Source of the DNA: Ilex aquifolium
Lineage: Eukaryota; Streptophyta; Magnoliopsida; Aquifoliales; Aquifoliaceae
Direction of reading: 5' to 3'
Assembly: GCA_951799425.1 (NCBI GenBank)
Contig: OX637395.1
Coordinates: 41,345,173-41,409,172 of the forward strand
Length of the DNA stretch: 64,000 nucleotides
The notes under the pieces were generated by a model that was not told the origin of the DNA, searched no databases, and was given only the letters and a program-made list of their open reading frames with translations. Numbering within the stretch: the stretch's first letter is position 1; every line of letters begins with the position of its first letter. The position numbers and the translations under genes were made by a program. This document shows, one piece after another, positions 24,006 through 35,866 of this stretch.

Positions 24006-25480
24006 GGGACTTAAAGAAACTGATCCTCCTTTATACTAAAATCCATCAGCATTAATTGAGATGATCACTTGGGAAACCAAATATAAGCAAGACTATGGGT
24101 ATATGGAACCTGTGAAAATGTCAACAAATACATATCAAAGCAATTCACAAGGAGAATTTGAGACACCAGAAAATTAAAGCAGCCACAAAATGGAGGAGGG
24201 TTAAAGCTTCAATAAGAGAAGATTAATTCCAACTATTCTACATAGCAAACAGTAGGATCAACTTGAATGAACTTTGTGTTTCAATGAAGAATTCAAGAAA
24301 AAGGAGGTGGTGACCAGAGAGATGAAGCTCAAGTCAATGAAAAATGAAAGCTATCAAGACATAAGAGTTGAGATAGAAGAACTGGACCCTTAGATTCATC
24401 TCTTGTTTTGTTGATTTAAACCGGGAAGGAACAAATCGTTAATAAACGAGAGTAAGAACCAAGAAGACAACAACCACTTTAGCAGAGTGGAGACACTGAA
24501 AATAAGAGATAAAGTTAGGATAAGATGGTATAGAAATACAGAAAAGGAGAAGATTCAAACACTCATAGATGAAACACAACAAAACTTGTCAGCTGATGCC
24601 CTGCACAACATGCTCCCTGTCCAAAACTGATTTACATATGCAAAATTTAAAGTAAAAAGAAAGTTTTAAGTCAAGCTTATATAAAAAAAAAATAGAAAAA
24701 TTCTGAAGAGGGACATAAACAGAACCCAATTCAGTAAAAAAAAATGTTAATTAAAACAAAATTCAACCATAGAGAAGCATACCAGCAGTATAGATAGCCA
24801 AGCTGAACTGTGAAGAAGAATTTCTTTTTTTCTTCTTTATATGTTCAATTTATAAGGTAATTAGAGACAAAAATAAAAAAATAAGGTTTCATGCGTCATT
24901 ATAAAGGAGAACCACAAACTCCAACCAATGACTACCACTAAACGACATATATATCATAGATGTCATACAAACATACAAATCTGTCTCTCTCTCTCTCTCT
25001 CTCTGTATTTTTTCCTGGGTTTGTGTGTGTGACTGCGTGTAAACGCTATCAAATCAAAGAAAACCATAACCATTTAACTAGAATGCACAACTCACCATTA
25101 AGTATCTGAATCTTCCAAACAGCTCTGAGCCACTAACCTCTGGTGTCCTTCGCTATCCACAGAATCGAATTTGAGCCTCTCTGGAGATTTTCTGGAATCG
25201 CTTTCAACACACACAAACAAAACAAAGACAAAGAAGTTTGTGATAAATCAAATCACAAAGAAGAACAACCCAAGTCATCAAATTTAACGTTGAGAAAAGG
25301 GTTGTCTTCGTTTTGTTGTTTAATTATTAATGTGGGATTCGATTGTATTACGTAAAATATGAGTATATGCTATAGAATTTTGGTAGGAAGTGGGGCCTCT
25401 GTGTATCTAATATTCCTCAGATCTTATCCATGGAAGAGACATAAAGCGCAGAGGTTCACAAGGTCGATGCAATTGAAAAT
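24006..25480 (-). promoter_or_regulatory. 5' UTR intron and promoter of the At1g01500-like gene
   Basis: No coding sequence is seen. On the minus strand a good donor (AATG/GTGAGTTG, about 25098) and acceptor (TTTTAG/TATAAAGG, about 24033) frame a possible leader intron just upstream of the ATG. A CT/GA microsatellite lies at about 24983-25003. The leader exon is inferred from splice sites only. Confidence 0.4.
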
Positions 25481-26661
25481 GATGCCCTAAAAACCTTTTT
25501 TAAAGTCCAATAACAAATTTTTTTTTTTATTTTTTTTTTTTGATCAGATAATTTATTTTATTAGTGAACGAAATTATAGTGATTTTTTTTTTTTTGTTCA
25601 ACGGTCAGCTTATGTAAACCTCAATCAATTCTCTCTAGTAACATCAAAGGTAAATCATCAATGCCGGGATCAGAATATTCACGAAGGATAAATCGAATTA
25701 TAGTAAATTTGATCTTTATTAATCTTGGGTATTAAAAAAGATAATTTGGGCATAGTCTCAATTTTTTCAATTTCATATAAAAAATAATTGTTCTCATATT
25801 CAAATTTATAATTTCATAATCATTTACTCCATAGAGAGTCTTATTTGGCTCTTTATTAAATGTCATTGACTATAAGACTATTTTGTTACTAGAATAGAGA
25901 GTCTATTGAAATTATCAAAAATATTTTACACTCTATTTTAAAATATTATCTATTTAAAAAAAAATACCCTCTAAAATAAAGAGGACACTTGGAGATATTC
26001 TTACCATTATATTACGTTATTACCTTATCATCTCCTGAAAAATTGAAATGTAATTTTTATTTTCTTGTAAAAATTGAATTGTAACAAAGGAGATGTGAAC
26101 ATATACCAACACGTCGTCTTTTCCACGTGATAGTCACGTTGATCAACATATGATATGATAAAGAGCCTTCAACCAAAAGATAACAAATCATATGGGAGAT
26201 GAACATGTGACAGTGATAACAAGTTGTTCTTCTAAAAGGGAGTAAATATTGGGTGTAATAATGTTACGTGGTATAATTATTTAATGATAAATAAATAAAT
26301 GGGCGTAGAAGACACTATGCAAAAATCCAACGAATGGCCGGGATTCCCACGTGGCAGTCAATGAACCAACCAATAGCATTACAGATATGTGTCATTTGCA
26401 TGATCTTTGGCTTATCGGACCCAGCGGGTTTGACCTGTTTATGGCCCGTTATAGGGCCCGGTGGGTTAACACACAGACCGAATTCCATTTATGAGCCTGG
26501 TGAATGCTGCAACAGTTTCTATGAATCACAATAAGTAGTCAAACTGGAGAGGCATCATTCAGCCTCATTTCATGAATGCATGGTTCAAATTTCTATTCCA
26601 CCTACCATGCAGCACAACAGTATTAATGAAGCAACTAGGCAAAATGGGATGAGAAGAAAAA

Positions 26662-26682
26662 GGGGGGGGGGGGGGGGGGGGG
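26662..26682 (+). repeat. Homopolymer run of 21 G
   Basis: Twenty-one consecutive G residues lie in otherwise AT-rich intergenic DNA. It could form a G-quadruplex or be an assembly or sequencing length artefact. The exact count should be treated with caution. Confidence 0.9.
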
Positions 26683-26760
26683 AATCCGGGGCTCTGTTAT
26701 AAGAGCAGAGTGTGAACCTAAACATCCACTCACAATTCTTAACCTAAACCCATCTGCAAC

Positions 26761-27075
26761 TAGGACTGATAATCGATTGAGCTCAAACTGAGCCTGTTGA
26801 GCTCATTCTCATTTTTTTTTTAAGTGAGGTTAAAAAATTGTTAAAATTCGACTCATTTAAAAACAAATAGAGCCTGAACGAGCCGAATTAGAGTATTTAC
26901 ACATAAACGTGTCAAGTCTACCGAGTTCGAGCTGAGTCAGTCGAGCTCATTTTCTAAACAAGTCTAAAAAAGTGTTCAAGTTTAGTTCGTTTAGAAAATG
27001 AGTCAAACCTGAACGAGCCCAAAACAAGCCGAACCCGAATCGAGTTCGAATAGTTTGATTCAATTATCAGCCCTA
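26761..27075. mobile_element. hAT-like non-autonomous element, TAGGRCTGATAAT ends
   Basis: The left end TAGGACTGATAATCGA is inverted at the right end as TAGGGCTGATAATTGA. Flanking octamers are TCTGCAAC (26753-26760) and TCTAGAAC (27076-27083), matching at 6 of 8 positions, consistent with an aged 8-bp target duplication. The interior is built from GAGCTCG/TTCGAGC and GAACGAGCC words in inverted arrangement. It has no coding capacity. Confidence 0.7.
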
Positions 27076-28965
27076 TCTAGAACACATTAAAGATTAATGG
27101 GAATACTGTACAAAGCCTATGATTCTGTCACTGCCACAACTGCAAAGTTCTCACCAAATAACCCTTACAAGAGAGGTAGCAGATCAAGGTTAACAGTGAT
27201 GCGGTTAACAAAGCTTTCAAAGCATAATTAGAGACTTGGATGGTTGTACCATATTTATGTCCCAGTTCATTATCATTTTCCTTTTGCAAACAAGACCTTA
27301 TAAAGCCGAGCTAAAACTGTCAATCTTCATATTATTTCCACAACTCCAACCCCAACAATTGGAAAGTGAACGCTGATTTCAGAATGTCTCAATTTGGGAA
27401 ATGATAGTTGAAACTATCTAAAGAAGCTTACCATTTTGGAATTGAAGGATGAAATTGCAACAATCTATCAATATTATGTTACCCAATGACTGCAAAACTT
27501 ACAGCAAGCAATAGCCATGAATGAAAGGAAACAGTTAAGACCCTAGAGGCAGTGGATCCAATAGAAGACGAAGAGAAACCGCTCAATCGCAAGCTGCTTT
27601 GGTTTGAAGTTATAGCAGCCTGGAGTCTTTGTCACCGAGGAACTCCAAATTCTTGGGAATACCCACAAGAAGGTAAAGGAATGTAATTAGTGGATGGAAC
27701 TTTCACTAGAAGAGAATGATAAAGTTTATGAGCAAAGTATATAAATGTTGACGAAGGACCAATCATAAAAACCCACAAGAATTAATCACCATAAGTCTAT
27801 AACACAGTGGGGAAGCAAAAGACTGTAGAAAATTATACAGTTGTGGATACAGGACAGTCACTAAATAATACTGTTAACAGAATATTCGAACACTGATGAT
27901 ACAGGTGCAGTCAAACAAACTTACTTTACCAGGCTTGCCAGAATTTTTCCTCTCTAATAAGAAAAGTACAATCACCTCATAGAAAATGTCTTTCCATGGG
28001 ATCACTGATGTGTTACTGGGAAAACTGGTCTGTATGCAAGATCTCATAACAACCAGACTATCTAACAGAACTCTACAAATTATGGAACAGAACGACCCAG
28101 TACAAAACCAAGAACAGAGTTTACAAAATAAAGATGTGGATACAAGTCCCTGGTACCTATGCGGCATAATTTACCAAAAGACATTATTCTACAGCTGACA
28201 ACATCCTTCCTATAGGAACAAAATATTACAACTCTGGAATTGGTCGTAATCAGACTAAAGATCAAGTATGCAGCCAGGCAATAGTATAAGCTTTTAGCTA
28301 CTTATAAGGTCGTCTGTAAGATTGAGGAGAGTGATTAGAGAACAATAAACACCTCAAAAACAGACAGAAAACGTTCATATTATATGTAAATGTACTAAAG
28401 GGAACAACCCATGACGAGTACATGCCCATTCCCTTTATTCCTTGCCAAGTCTCGACCCTTTTAACTCCATAGCACACTGTCAGCAAACTTAGCCTGACAT
28501 AAAGCCTTCAAAGAAGCACCCTAGGACTGAATCATTGGCAAAATGCCATTGTATTACTTCCCATAAACTACATGAAATGGCAAATAGAAAAACATATCAC
28601 CTCAAAACCTAATTGACTCAATACCAACCATTGAAATCTCTAGAATGACAAAAGGTGTGGTAGCCTTCTAGAAATGATGACAAACCCAGGGGATAAAGGA
28701 TCAAAAAACTCATTTGTAACTACTTCATCAACTGACACAAACTCCACGGACGCCAATAAAAAAAAAAAGGAGATTGTATGAGAATGTCAATAGTCGGTTA
28801 AAATAAGAAAAAAAACAACACCAAATAATGCAGTCAAACAAGTTTCTACATGCTCCAAATTCAGAGTCAAAAACTTTTATAACTAGAAGGACTTCTTTCC
28901 AGTCCAATTGATACAGAACAAAAATCCTTTGCGTTTATTGTCTTGTATGAAACCAGCGAGCCTTG

Positions 28966-29744
28966 TCACAATGGTATTGCAAGTCCTATAAAAGCAGTAG
29001 AAGAACTAGTCAGGACACACCTAAGATTAAAGTTGCAAAAAAGAGTCATCCACCATCAATGAAGAGCTATAGACTATCTTATAAATCATAACCCATTAAT
29101 GCATTTAGCTCCTCAAATTCCGATAATCAACATTGCATCTGTGTTTGGGAGCGTGGAACTTAAGCTTCAGAAATGGAATCCATTGGGGAGAACTTGGTTC
29201 ACATTATGAACTGTTTTTTTCTTGATTCCAATACCAAATACCTCACTATTAGCAACGGAATATATATCAACAACACAACAGAGACATATCGTAGACTTAA
29301 TTCAATAAATTAATGCTCTAACATTGGCAATTTTTTCTTTAAAAAAAATAAAAAATTCTAGAGGTGCATATAGAGTGAGAAAAAAACATATACCTTGAGA
29401 AAGCCAGCTCCAACAGGTGGAATCAACGGCAATGCTCGACTTGAGACGAGCAGAGGCAATCGCGCTGTGAAGTGGCATCATGGACTCGACACTTCCCAAT
29501 ACCGAAGCAATCCTAAAAAGTAATTGTAACACGAGCACTTATAGATATAGCGCTACATATACATATTGAACGACAGCGGTTAGTTTTGGCGATACCTTGA
29601 AGCTACGCAAATGGTGGTTCTTCTGGAAGAAGGGAATGGAGAGGTGGGGATGGGTTTTGGAGTTAGGGTTTTGGAAATTACATTAGATCGAGCAGTGAAA
29701 GACCTAGAAGCGGCCATTACTGTTGATCTGAACGCGGAAGCCAT
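28966..29744 (-). CDS. NFD6-like small mitochondrial protein
   Basis: Three exons, 29744-29596, 29512-29394 and 28985-28966, encode 95 aa with phases 2 and 1. The N-terminus MASAFRSTVMAASRSFTARS is rich in Ala, Ser and Arg and lacks acids, a typical mitochondrial presequence. The conserved core is VLGSVESMMPLHSAIASARL followed by SSIAVDSTCWSWLSQ, which I recognise from plant proteins annotated as NUCLEAR FUSION DEFECTIVE 6-like. The last exon contributes only GLAIPL and the stop; the acceptor is TTTTATAG. The start chosen gives the normal presequence; an in-frame ATG nine codons upstream (29771) would add MGEKTLIRD. If intron 2 were retained, the frame would continue with an unrelated hydrophobic tail. 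The biochemical role is unknown; the name derives from a polar-nucleus fusion phenotype in Arabidopsis. Confidence 0.8.
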
Positions 29745-30020
29745 GTCCCTTATTAGGGTTTTTTCGCCCAAAATACAGAGGGCTGATAGAGATTGAAGAG
29801 TGAAGAAGACAACACTGAAGCATAAACCCTACTCAAGCCGTAAATATGATTACCTTCAAATAGTATCGAATGAGCCGAGCCGAGCCGATTGTTATATCTT
29901 TTGTAAATGAGTTGAATTTGTTTGAAAAATCATAAATTCTACCCTTAACTATGGACTTTCTTTTAAATTGTTCCCTATTTTAATTTATCCTCTAAATTAT
30001 GTAATTTATTTCGATCATCA

Positions 30021-30380
30021 CCCGAGCTGATGGTTTAGTGGTAAGTCATTTCCGTTTAGAATCATCTCTAACTCTCACATGGTTATTAATCTTTGACTCT
30101 CATGTGGTTATCAAGAATAATTCAATCCATGGGAGTAACGACCGATCTGGTGGTTTAGTGGTAAGTTAACTCTGTTTAGAATTGTCTCTAACTCCCATGT
30201 GATTATCAATTTTTGACTCTCACGTGATTATCAAGAAGAGTTCGATCCACGAGAATAATGCCCCAGCTGATGGTCTAGTGGTAACTCATCTCAGTTAAAG
30301 ATCGTTTCTGACTCCCATGTGGTTATCAATCTCTGACTCTCATGAGATTATCAAACAGGGTTCGATTCACGGGAGTAATG
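30021..30380 (+). repeat. Three tandem 120-bp units with tRNA-like (pol III box) motifs
   Basis: The word TGGTTTAGTGGTAA recurs at 30031, 30151 and (as TGGTCTAGTGGTAA) 30271, exactly 120 bp apart. Each unit continues with CTAACTCYCATGTGGTTATC-like text and ends with a GTTCGATYCACGGGAGTAA-like sequence. The first motif resembles a pol III A box and the second resembles a B box, as in tRNA-derived SINEs. In each unit the two are about 90 bp apart. No cloverleaf forms. Confidence 0.75.
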
Positions 30381-31405
30381 CGATTTTATTGTTTTGTTTT
30401 GGTGGTGATGTGGTGATAGAATACTCTTCCGAATTAGTAACTATGATTCAAATCTGGTATTCCACAGTGGGAGGACCCTCATGGTCACGCCCATAAATGT
30501 TACTATCTACTTATCGTCCTTACTATTTTTCCTCTGATAAAAAAATAAAAATTCAATCATTTCCTTCTATTAAAATTAACCAAAAATTGAGTCAAATTCT
30601 ATTAAGATTAATAGTTAATTTATCTCATTTAATGATTAATCTTAAAAGAAAGTGTCGATTAAAATAAATTATATAGTTTAAAAGATAAATTGAAATAATT
30701 GAAAGTTATTGAGATAATTTACGACAATGGCAATAATTTAGGGGGTATTGCTTATGAGATTTACCCTAAATTTTGCCATGTTTGAAAAACATAAAACTTG
30801 TCGTAAATTGTTTTCGCAAAATGATTATATGATTATATTGGAAGAAATTAATTTAAAGGAGTGCCATATAATAGAGAATATTGGGCCGGATCGGACCCTA
30901 TTTTGCTCCATTTTTTGGTATAGTCTAGCATTATTTTTAATTAAAATGATTGATCCACAATAAACTCATGAAAATAGTTCCTTGATGAGTCTCCAACTAG
31001 TAATTAGTAGGTTTGGTTAGAACGAGCTTTATATTAAGGGTGTGTTTGTTTACAAAATAAGTGGGATATTAGGAGGTGGGATAGAGAATAGTTTGAAAAC
31101 AACAAGTCTAGGGTGTAATGATACGCAATGAGGCTGCTGGTTGTGTGTGAGAGAGAACTTAAACCATTAAAAATTGATAGAAACTAAAAATTGATGGAAA
31201 CTACTGCATGGTGAAATAAAGAACTGACCACATAGTGAAAAAAACTGAAAATTATCAAAAAGTTCAAACCTAGAGGCATTTAAGTTTGACTCCTAGCTTC
31301 ATCCACACTTCTACCCTCCCTCCTTGTCATCTTCACTGACCTAATCATAAACCTAGTTTTCCATGTTGGTCTTGCTTATTGAAAGCTACAGAGACCAGAT
31401 CCTCA
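30381..31405. other. AT-rich intergenic DNA
   Basis: No gene is supported between the tandem repeat and the LEA_2 gene. The right end should hold the 3' UTR of the LEA_2 gene. A 71-codon open frame at 30748-30963 has no recognisable features. Confidence 0.5.
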
Positions 31406-32074
31406 CTATTTTCTATTATTGTCAATCATAACCACCTTGCACTTCCTTTTACCACCCGACATAATTCCGACCATGCCGTTATTGTTTACAGGAAACTCAA
31501 CCCTGCCTCCTTTGCAGTTAATCCTTAGCAAAGCAACCGACTCCCGATATGATTCAGGTCGCGGGTCAACTATACTAGCCTTCATCAACACAAAAAAATC
31601 CACAGCCATTTTCTTTACACATTTCCTATCAATTGGATATGTCTCAAAGTTGGCATACACCAATCTCTCTTCCTCTGAACGCAGGCGAAACGGAGTAATA
31701 AGATCTGTGGATAACAGTCCTTCCTCGTACAACATCGAAACTTGACCCGCGTAGTACCGGACAGTCATGTTCTCACTAGGGTTTTTAATGGAGAAAGTAA
31801 CCCTCCAGTATGCTTCTTCATTGTTGAGAACGAGTGACAGAGAATCGATATCGAATTCGGGAGCTTTATATTTAAGCCCATCATCCTCAGTGACCTTCAA
31901 AAGGTGGTGGAATGGACAAACGCCAACAAAGGACATCACAATTAGCACCTCACAAAGCATGAGAAGCACGAATAAACGATGTCGTTTTTTTTTATCAGTC
32001 ATTGGTGGTGCCTTAGGGTTGGTTGTGATGAGCAGCTTCTCTTCAAGGTCTGTAGTAGCAGAAGTTCTATACAT
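31406..32074 (-). CDS. LEA_2 / NDR1-HIN1-like (NHL) membrane protein
   Basis: A single exon encodes 222 aa from the Met that begins MYRTSATTDLEEKLL. An upstream in-frame ATG would add 17 hydrophobic residues (up to 32125) and is less likely. A short cytosolic N-terminus with a basic cluster (DKKKRHR, 27-33) precedes one transmembrane helix (34-53). The lumenal or apoplastic LEA_2 (WHy-like) domain follows at about 80-205, with ITFSIKNPS-type motif VTFSIKNPSENMTVRYY and the late GGRVEFPVN. There is one N-glycosylation sequon in the domain (ENMT). NHL family members sit in the plasma membrane and many act in defence or stress responses; the specific role here is unknown. Its upstream region is duplicated in tandem, and a broken relative lies at 35867-36388. 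Confidence 0.85.
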   Translation of the reverse strand: MYRTSATTDLEEKLLITTNPKAPPMTDKKKRHRLFVLLMLCEVLIVMSFVGVCPFHHLLKVTEDDGLKYKAPEFDIDSLSLVLNNEEAYWRVTFSIKNPSENMTVRYYAGQVSMLYEEGLLSTDLITPFRLRSEEERLVYANFETYPIDRKCVKKMAVDFFVLMKASIVDPRPESYRESVALLRINCKGGRVEFPVNNNGMVGIMSGGKRKCKVVMIDNNRK

Positions 32075-32132
32075 TTTGGCTTTGAGATAAGAGAAATGAA
32101 GAAAAGGGCAGAACATGAAAGACAAGAAAGTT

Positions 32133-33545
32133 GATGGACCTTATATATTTATGTAGGTATGAGAGAAGGAAGATAATCATTATCTCTAAAAAGAAGGATG
32201 CAGTTACACATGTGAACGAAAGTAGGGATATCTTTCGTTACAACTAGAGTTCTAATTGCTAACAAACACTAATGAGCAAGGCCGCTCAACAGTTGAGCCA
32301 AAAAAAATATGGGCTTTACCGCCCCCACATATAAAAAAAAACCTGAAATTTTAGAGTTCAATAATAAAATATAAATTAAAGATTAAAATTCATTATAAAT
32401 TAGCTTAATAAAAAAACTCTTGAAAGATTACGTCAAAAAATTTAAATTTAAAATTTACATCTAAAAGTGCAGTCTACCTCACACATACACATTTATTAAA
32501 AAAACAACAAAGGGTTAACACTTCGATAAAAAAGTATAATAGGTATCTCTCTCTTCCAAAAAAATATCATTTATTAAATTCAATTTTTTTTTTCATTTAA
32601 ACAAAAAAATACCAACTAATTAAATTGTTCGTTCTCATAAAAGATCAACAATAAAAACTAATTAATATAAAAAAAATTAATAATATTTAATATATATTAG
32701 ATGCCTAAATTATTAAAAAAAAAATTTATGTGACACCACATTGTAATATTGAACATCTTTACTATAAGAGTACATTATAAAAATTAATTAAAAAATACAT
32801 AAAATATAAAATAATACATATTACTTTTAATCGTTGCGCGTCATCTAGTAATCAATTTGTCTCACTTAATCGGTTCCATGGATAAAGACTTGACAGTGAG
32901 GGACAAGCAAAGACTACAATTGTTGCGAGATGCACAAATACTTTAATGGTACAGCAGAGTCGGCCCTAGGGCCCGACGATTAAAATAATCGCCTAGACCA
33001 TAAAAAATTTAGATATCCAATTTAATTTTCAGTCATTTGTTTAGCTTTATGTTCTGAAGCCCTATTGGAAGGACCAAGTTAAATGGCAAATATATTTCAT
33101 AAGTCCATCTAAAACCTTATAAAAAACCTTAAAATGTAACTATTTTTACAAGTCTATATAAATCTTTCTAGAAAGTCCTAAAATATAACAAAGTATTCTA
33201 AAAAAATCTAAAATTAACAACTTTTACCTTTAAAAGTAGTAATCTCTCTCAAAATTTTTTCATTAATTTTTCCTCCACTCTCACCGCCTCTCTCCAACTC
33301 TTTCTCTCTCTCCTATTCTCATTGTCTTGCTCTGGTTTATTGTCCGTATTTTTATTCAATTTATTCATCTGTAAGATCTTGACTTCACAATTACACCCAA
33401 TTTATTGTTTGATCCTGCCCGATCCCAAAATCACTAAAATTTTAAAAATAAATCATACCGTAAATCTCTATAAAATATTTTCTCGTTTTAGCTCCAATTT
33501 GTATTGGGTCGCCCAATTTGTGATGGACCTTTTGAGCAAATAGTA
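32133..33545. repeat. Tandem duplication, unit 1 (upstream of the LEA_2 gene)
   Basis: The unit starts GATGGACCTTATATATTTAT and includes GAAGGAAGATAATCATTATC at 32166 and CCCTAGGGCCCGACGATTAA at 32964. The same order of sequences recurs about 1.45 kb to the right with small differences. The short text GATGGACCTTTTGAGCAAAT appears twice at the junction (33520 and 33570). The unit contains GGCCGGC/CCTAGGGCC motifs that look like ends of an older hAT-type element. Confidence 0.85.
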
Positions 33546-33569
33546 TATATTTATGTAGGTATAAGAGAA

Positions 33570-35000
33570 TGATGGACCTTTTGAGCAAATAGTATCCATT
33601 TATGTAGGTATGAGAGAAGGAAGATAATCATTATCTCTAAAGAGAAGGATGCCGTTACACATGTGCACGAAAGTAGGGATATCTTTTGTTACAACCAGAG
33701 TTCTAATTGCTAACAAACACTGATGAGCAAGGCCGGCTCAACAGTGGAGCCAAAAGAACATAGGCTTTAGGTCCCACATATAAATTTTTTTTTGAAATTT
33801 TAGAGTTTAATAATAAAGTATAGATTAAAGATTAAAATTCATTAAAAGTTAGCTTAATAAAAAAACTCTTGAAAGATTACGTCAAAAAATTTAAATTTAA
33901 AATTTTAATCAAAAAGTGCAGTCCACCTCACACGTACACGTTTATTAAAAAACAAAAAAGGGTTAACACTTCAATAAAAAAGTATAATAAATATCTCTCT
34001 CTTCCAAAAAAACACAATTTATTATACTCGATTTTGTTTTCATTTAAACACAAAAATACCAACTAATTAAATTGTTCGTTCTCATAAAAGGATCCACAAT
34101 AAAAATTAATTAATATAAAAAAATTTAATAATATTTAATATATATTATATGCATAAATTATTAAAAAATAAAAATTATGTAACACCACATTGTAATATTG
34201 AACATCTTTACTATGAGAGTACATTATAAAAATTAATGAAAAAATACATAAAATATAAAATAATACATATTACTTTTAATCGTTGTGCGTCATCAAGTAA
34301 TCAATTTGTCTTACTTAATCGGTTGCATGGACGAAGACTTGACAGTGATGGACGAGCAAAGCCAACAATTGTTGCGAGATGCACAGATACTTCAATGGCA
34401 CAACAGGGCCGGCCCTAGGGCCTGACCATTAAAATAATCGCCTAGAGCATAAAAAATTTAGAGATCCAATTAAATTTTCAGTCATTTATTTAGCTTTATG
34501 TTTTAAAGCCCTTTTGGAAGGACCAAGTTAAAGGCCAAATATATTTCATAAGTCCATCTAAAGCCTTATAGAAAACCTTAAAATGTATCTATTTTTACAA
34601 GTCTATATAAATCTTTATAGAAAGTCCTAAAATATAACAAAGTCTTCTAAAAAAATCTAAAATTAATGACTTCTAGCTTTAAAAGTAACAATTTCTCTCA
34701 AATTCTTTTCATTAATTTTTCTTCTACTCTCACCGTCTCTCTCCAACTCTTTCTCTCCCTCCTAGTCTCATTATCTTGCTCCGGTTTATTGCTCGTATAT
34801 TTAACTATCTTGTTATTTATTTAAGACTTTATTCAATTTATTCATGTGTAAGATCTTAACTTCACAGTTACACCTAATTTATTGTTTGATCTAGCCCGAT
34901 TCCAAAATCACTAAAACTTTGAAAATAAATTATACCGTAAATCTCTATCAAATATTTTCTCACTTTAACCCCCAATTTGTGTTGGGCCGCCCTTGCTAAT
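33570..35000. repeat. Tandem duplication, unit 2
   Basis: This is a direct-orientation copy of unit 1. GAAGGAAGATAATCATTATC recurs at about 33617 and GGCCGGCCCTAGGGCCTGAC at about 34408; offsets of about 1450 bp hold along most of the length and grow to about 1477 near the end. Unit 2 has an additional short segment near 34800 (AACTATCTTGTTATTTATTT). Scattered substitutions suggest the duplication is not very recent. There is no coding capacity. Confidence 0.85.
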
Positions 35001-35165
35001 GAGAGATACAAATTCTTCAATACACTTTTTTTTATTTCTTTTTTGGTGGATCAGTTATAACTTTTATTCAAAAGAGACCCGTTGTATTTAACTGGGTTTT
35101 CCTTTGAGCGATGAAGATAAATGGAGTCAAAAAAATATTTGAAGAGAATTTGGGTCCCTAACTAA

Positions 35166-35387
35166 GAGAAATATTCAATAACAGTGACACCAGTTATCAT
35201 CATTAGATGATATCGACCCTTTAATAAACATGTAAAACTTGTGAATCTCATTAAATTTTATAGCCACCGATAATTTTCACGTTCAATAACTATTATGTAA
35301 AATTAGTGGTGTTCAGTTGTTATGTTTTTCATTTATTATTCATAGATGGCACCAGGTGATGATGTGGTGTACATTTAATATTTTCTC
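35166..35387. mobile_element. Small Mutator-like MITE, GAGAAATATT ends
   Basis: The left end GAGAAATATTCAATAACAGT is inverted at the right as GAGAAAATATTAAATGTACA. Flanking 9-mers are CCTAACTAA and ACTAACTAG, 7 of 9 identical. The ends resemble those of the 45418-45851 element, so the two belong to one family. It is 222 bp and non-coding. Confidence 0.65.
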
Positions 35388-35866
35388 ACTAACTAGGTAG
35401 AAGGACTACTACTTTGTTATATAGCTTTTTCCTTTTTGGAGAGAAAGTGTCTAACGCCTGACTTCAAATTTGTGATGGGGCAACATTCGTGGTTTTATCA
35501 GGGAGTATCTCGATTAATTCGTTAAAAAACAATTCATCTATATTAGGAATAAGGAAAATAATTTTTTTTTTCATGGCCTGGTCCCAAGAGCAAATTGAGA
35601 GTCGGATTTGAATTGAACAAAATTTACAGTATTATAATTCGGATTAATCTCGGGTTAGTCATTCAATTCGCCCAACTCATAAAATTTAATGTGAATGTGT
35701 TAAAGAAAGAACTGACCATGACCACATATATACCTAAACCTAAGTTCAGTACACAAAAAAAAAAAAAAAATTGATTGCTAGAAGCATATACGTTTCACTT
35801 CTTCTTTCCGTACTTTTACTCTCCTTGTGATCATCTTTACCATCCAATCATTTTTTTTTTCCATTG

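Larger units (their letters stand above)
25481..28965. other. Intergenic DNA and probable 3' UTR of the NFD6-like gene
   Basis: No further gene is supported. Besides the poly-G run and the hAT-like element, the region is AT-rich. The part next to 28966 should include the 3' UTR of the NFD6-like gene, possibly with extra UTR introns that cannot be placed. Open frames of 60-97 codons on both strands (for example around 27874-28265) lack recognisable domains and look like chance. Confidence 0.45.

Noticed and set aside
30021-30380. True tRNA genes in the 120-bp units
   Set aside because: A- and B-box-like words are present, but no acceptor or anticodon stems form.
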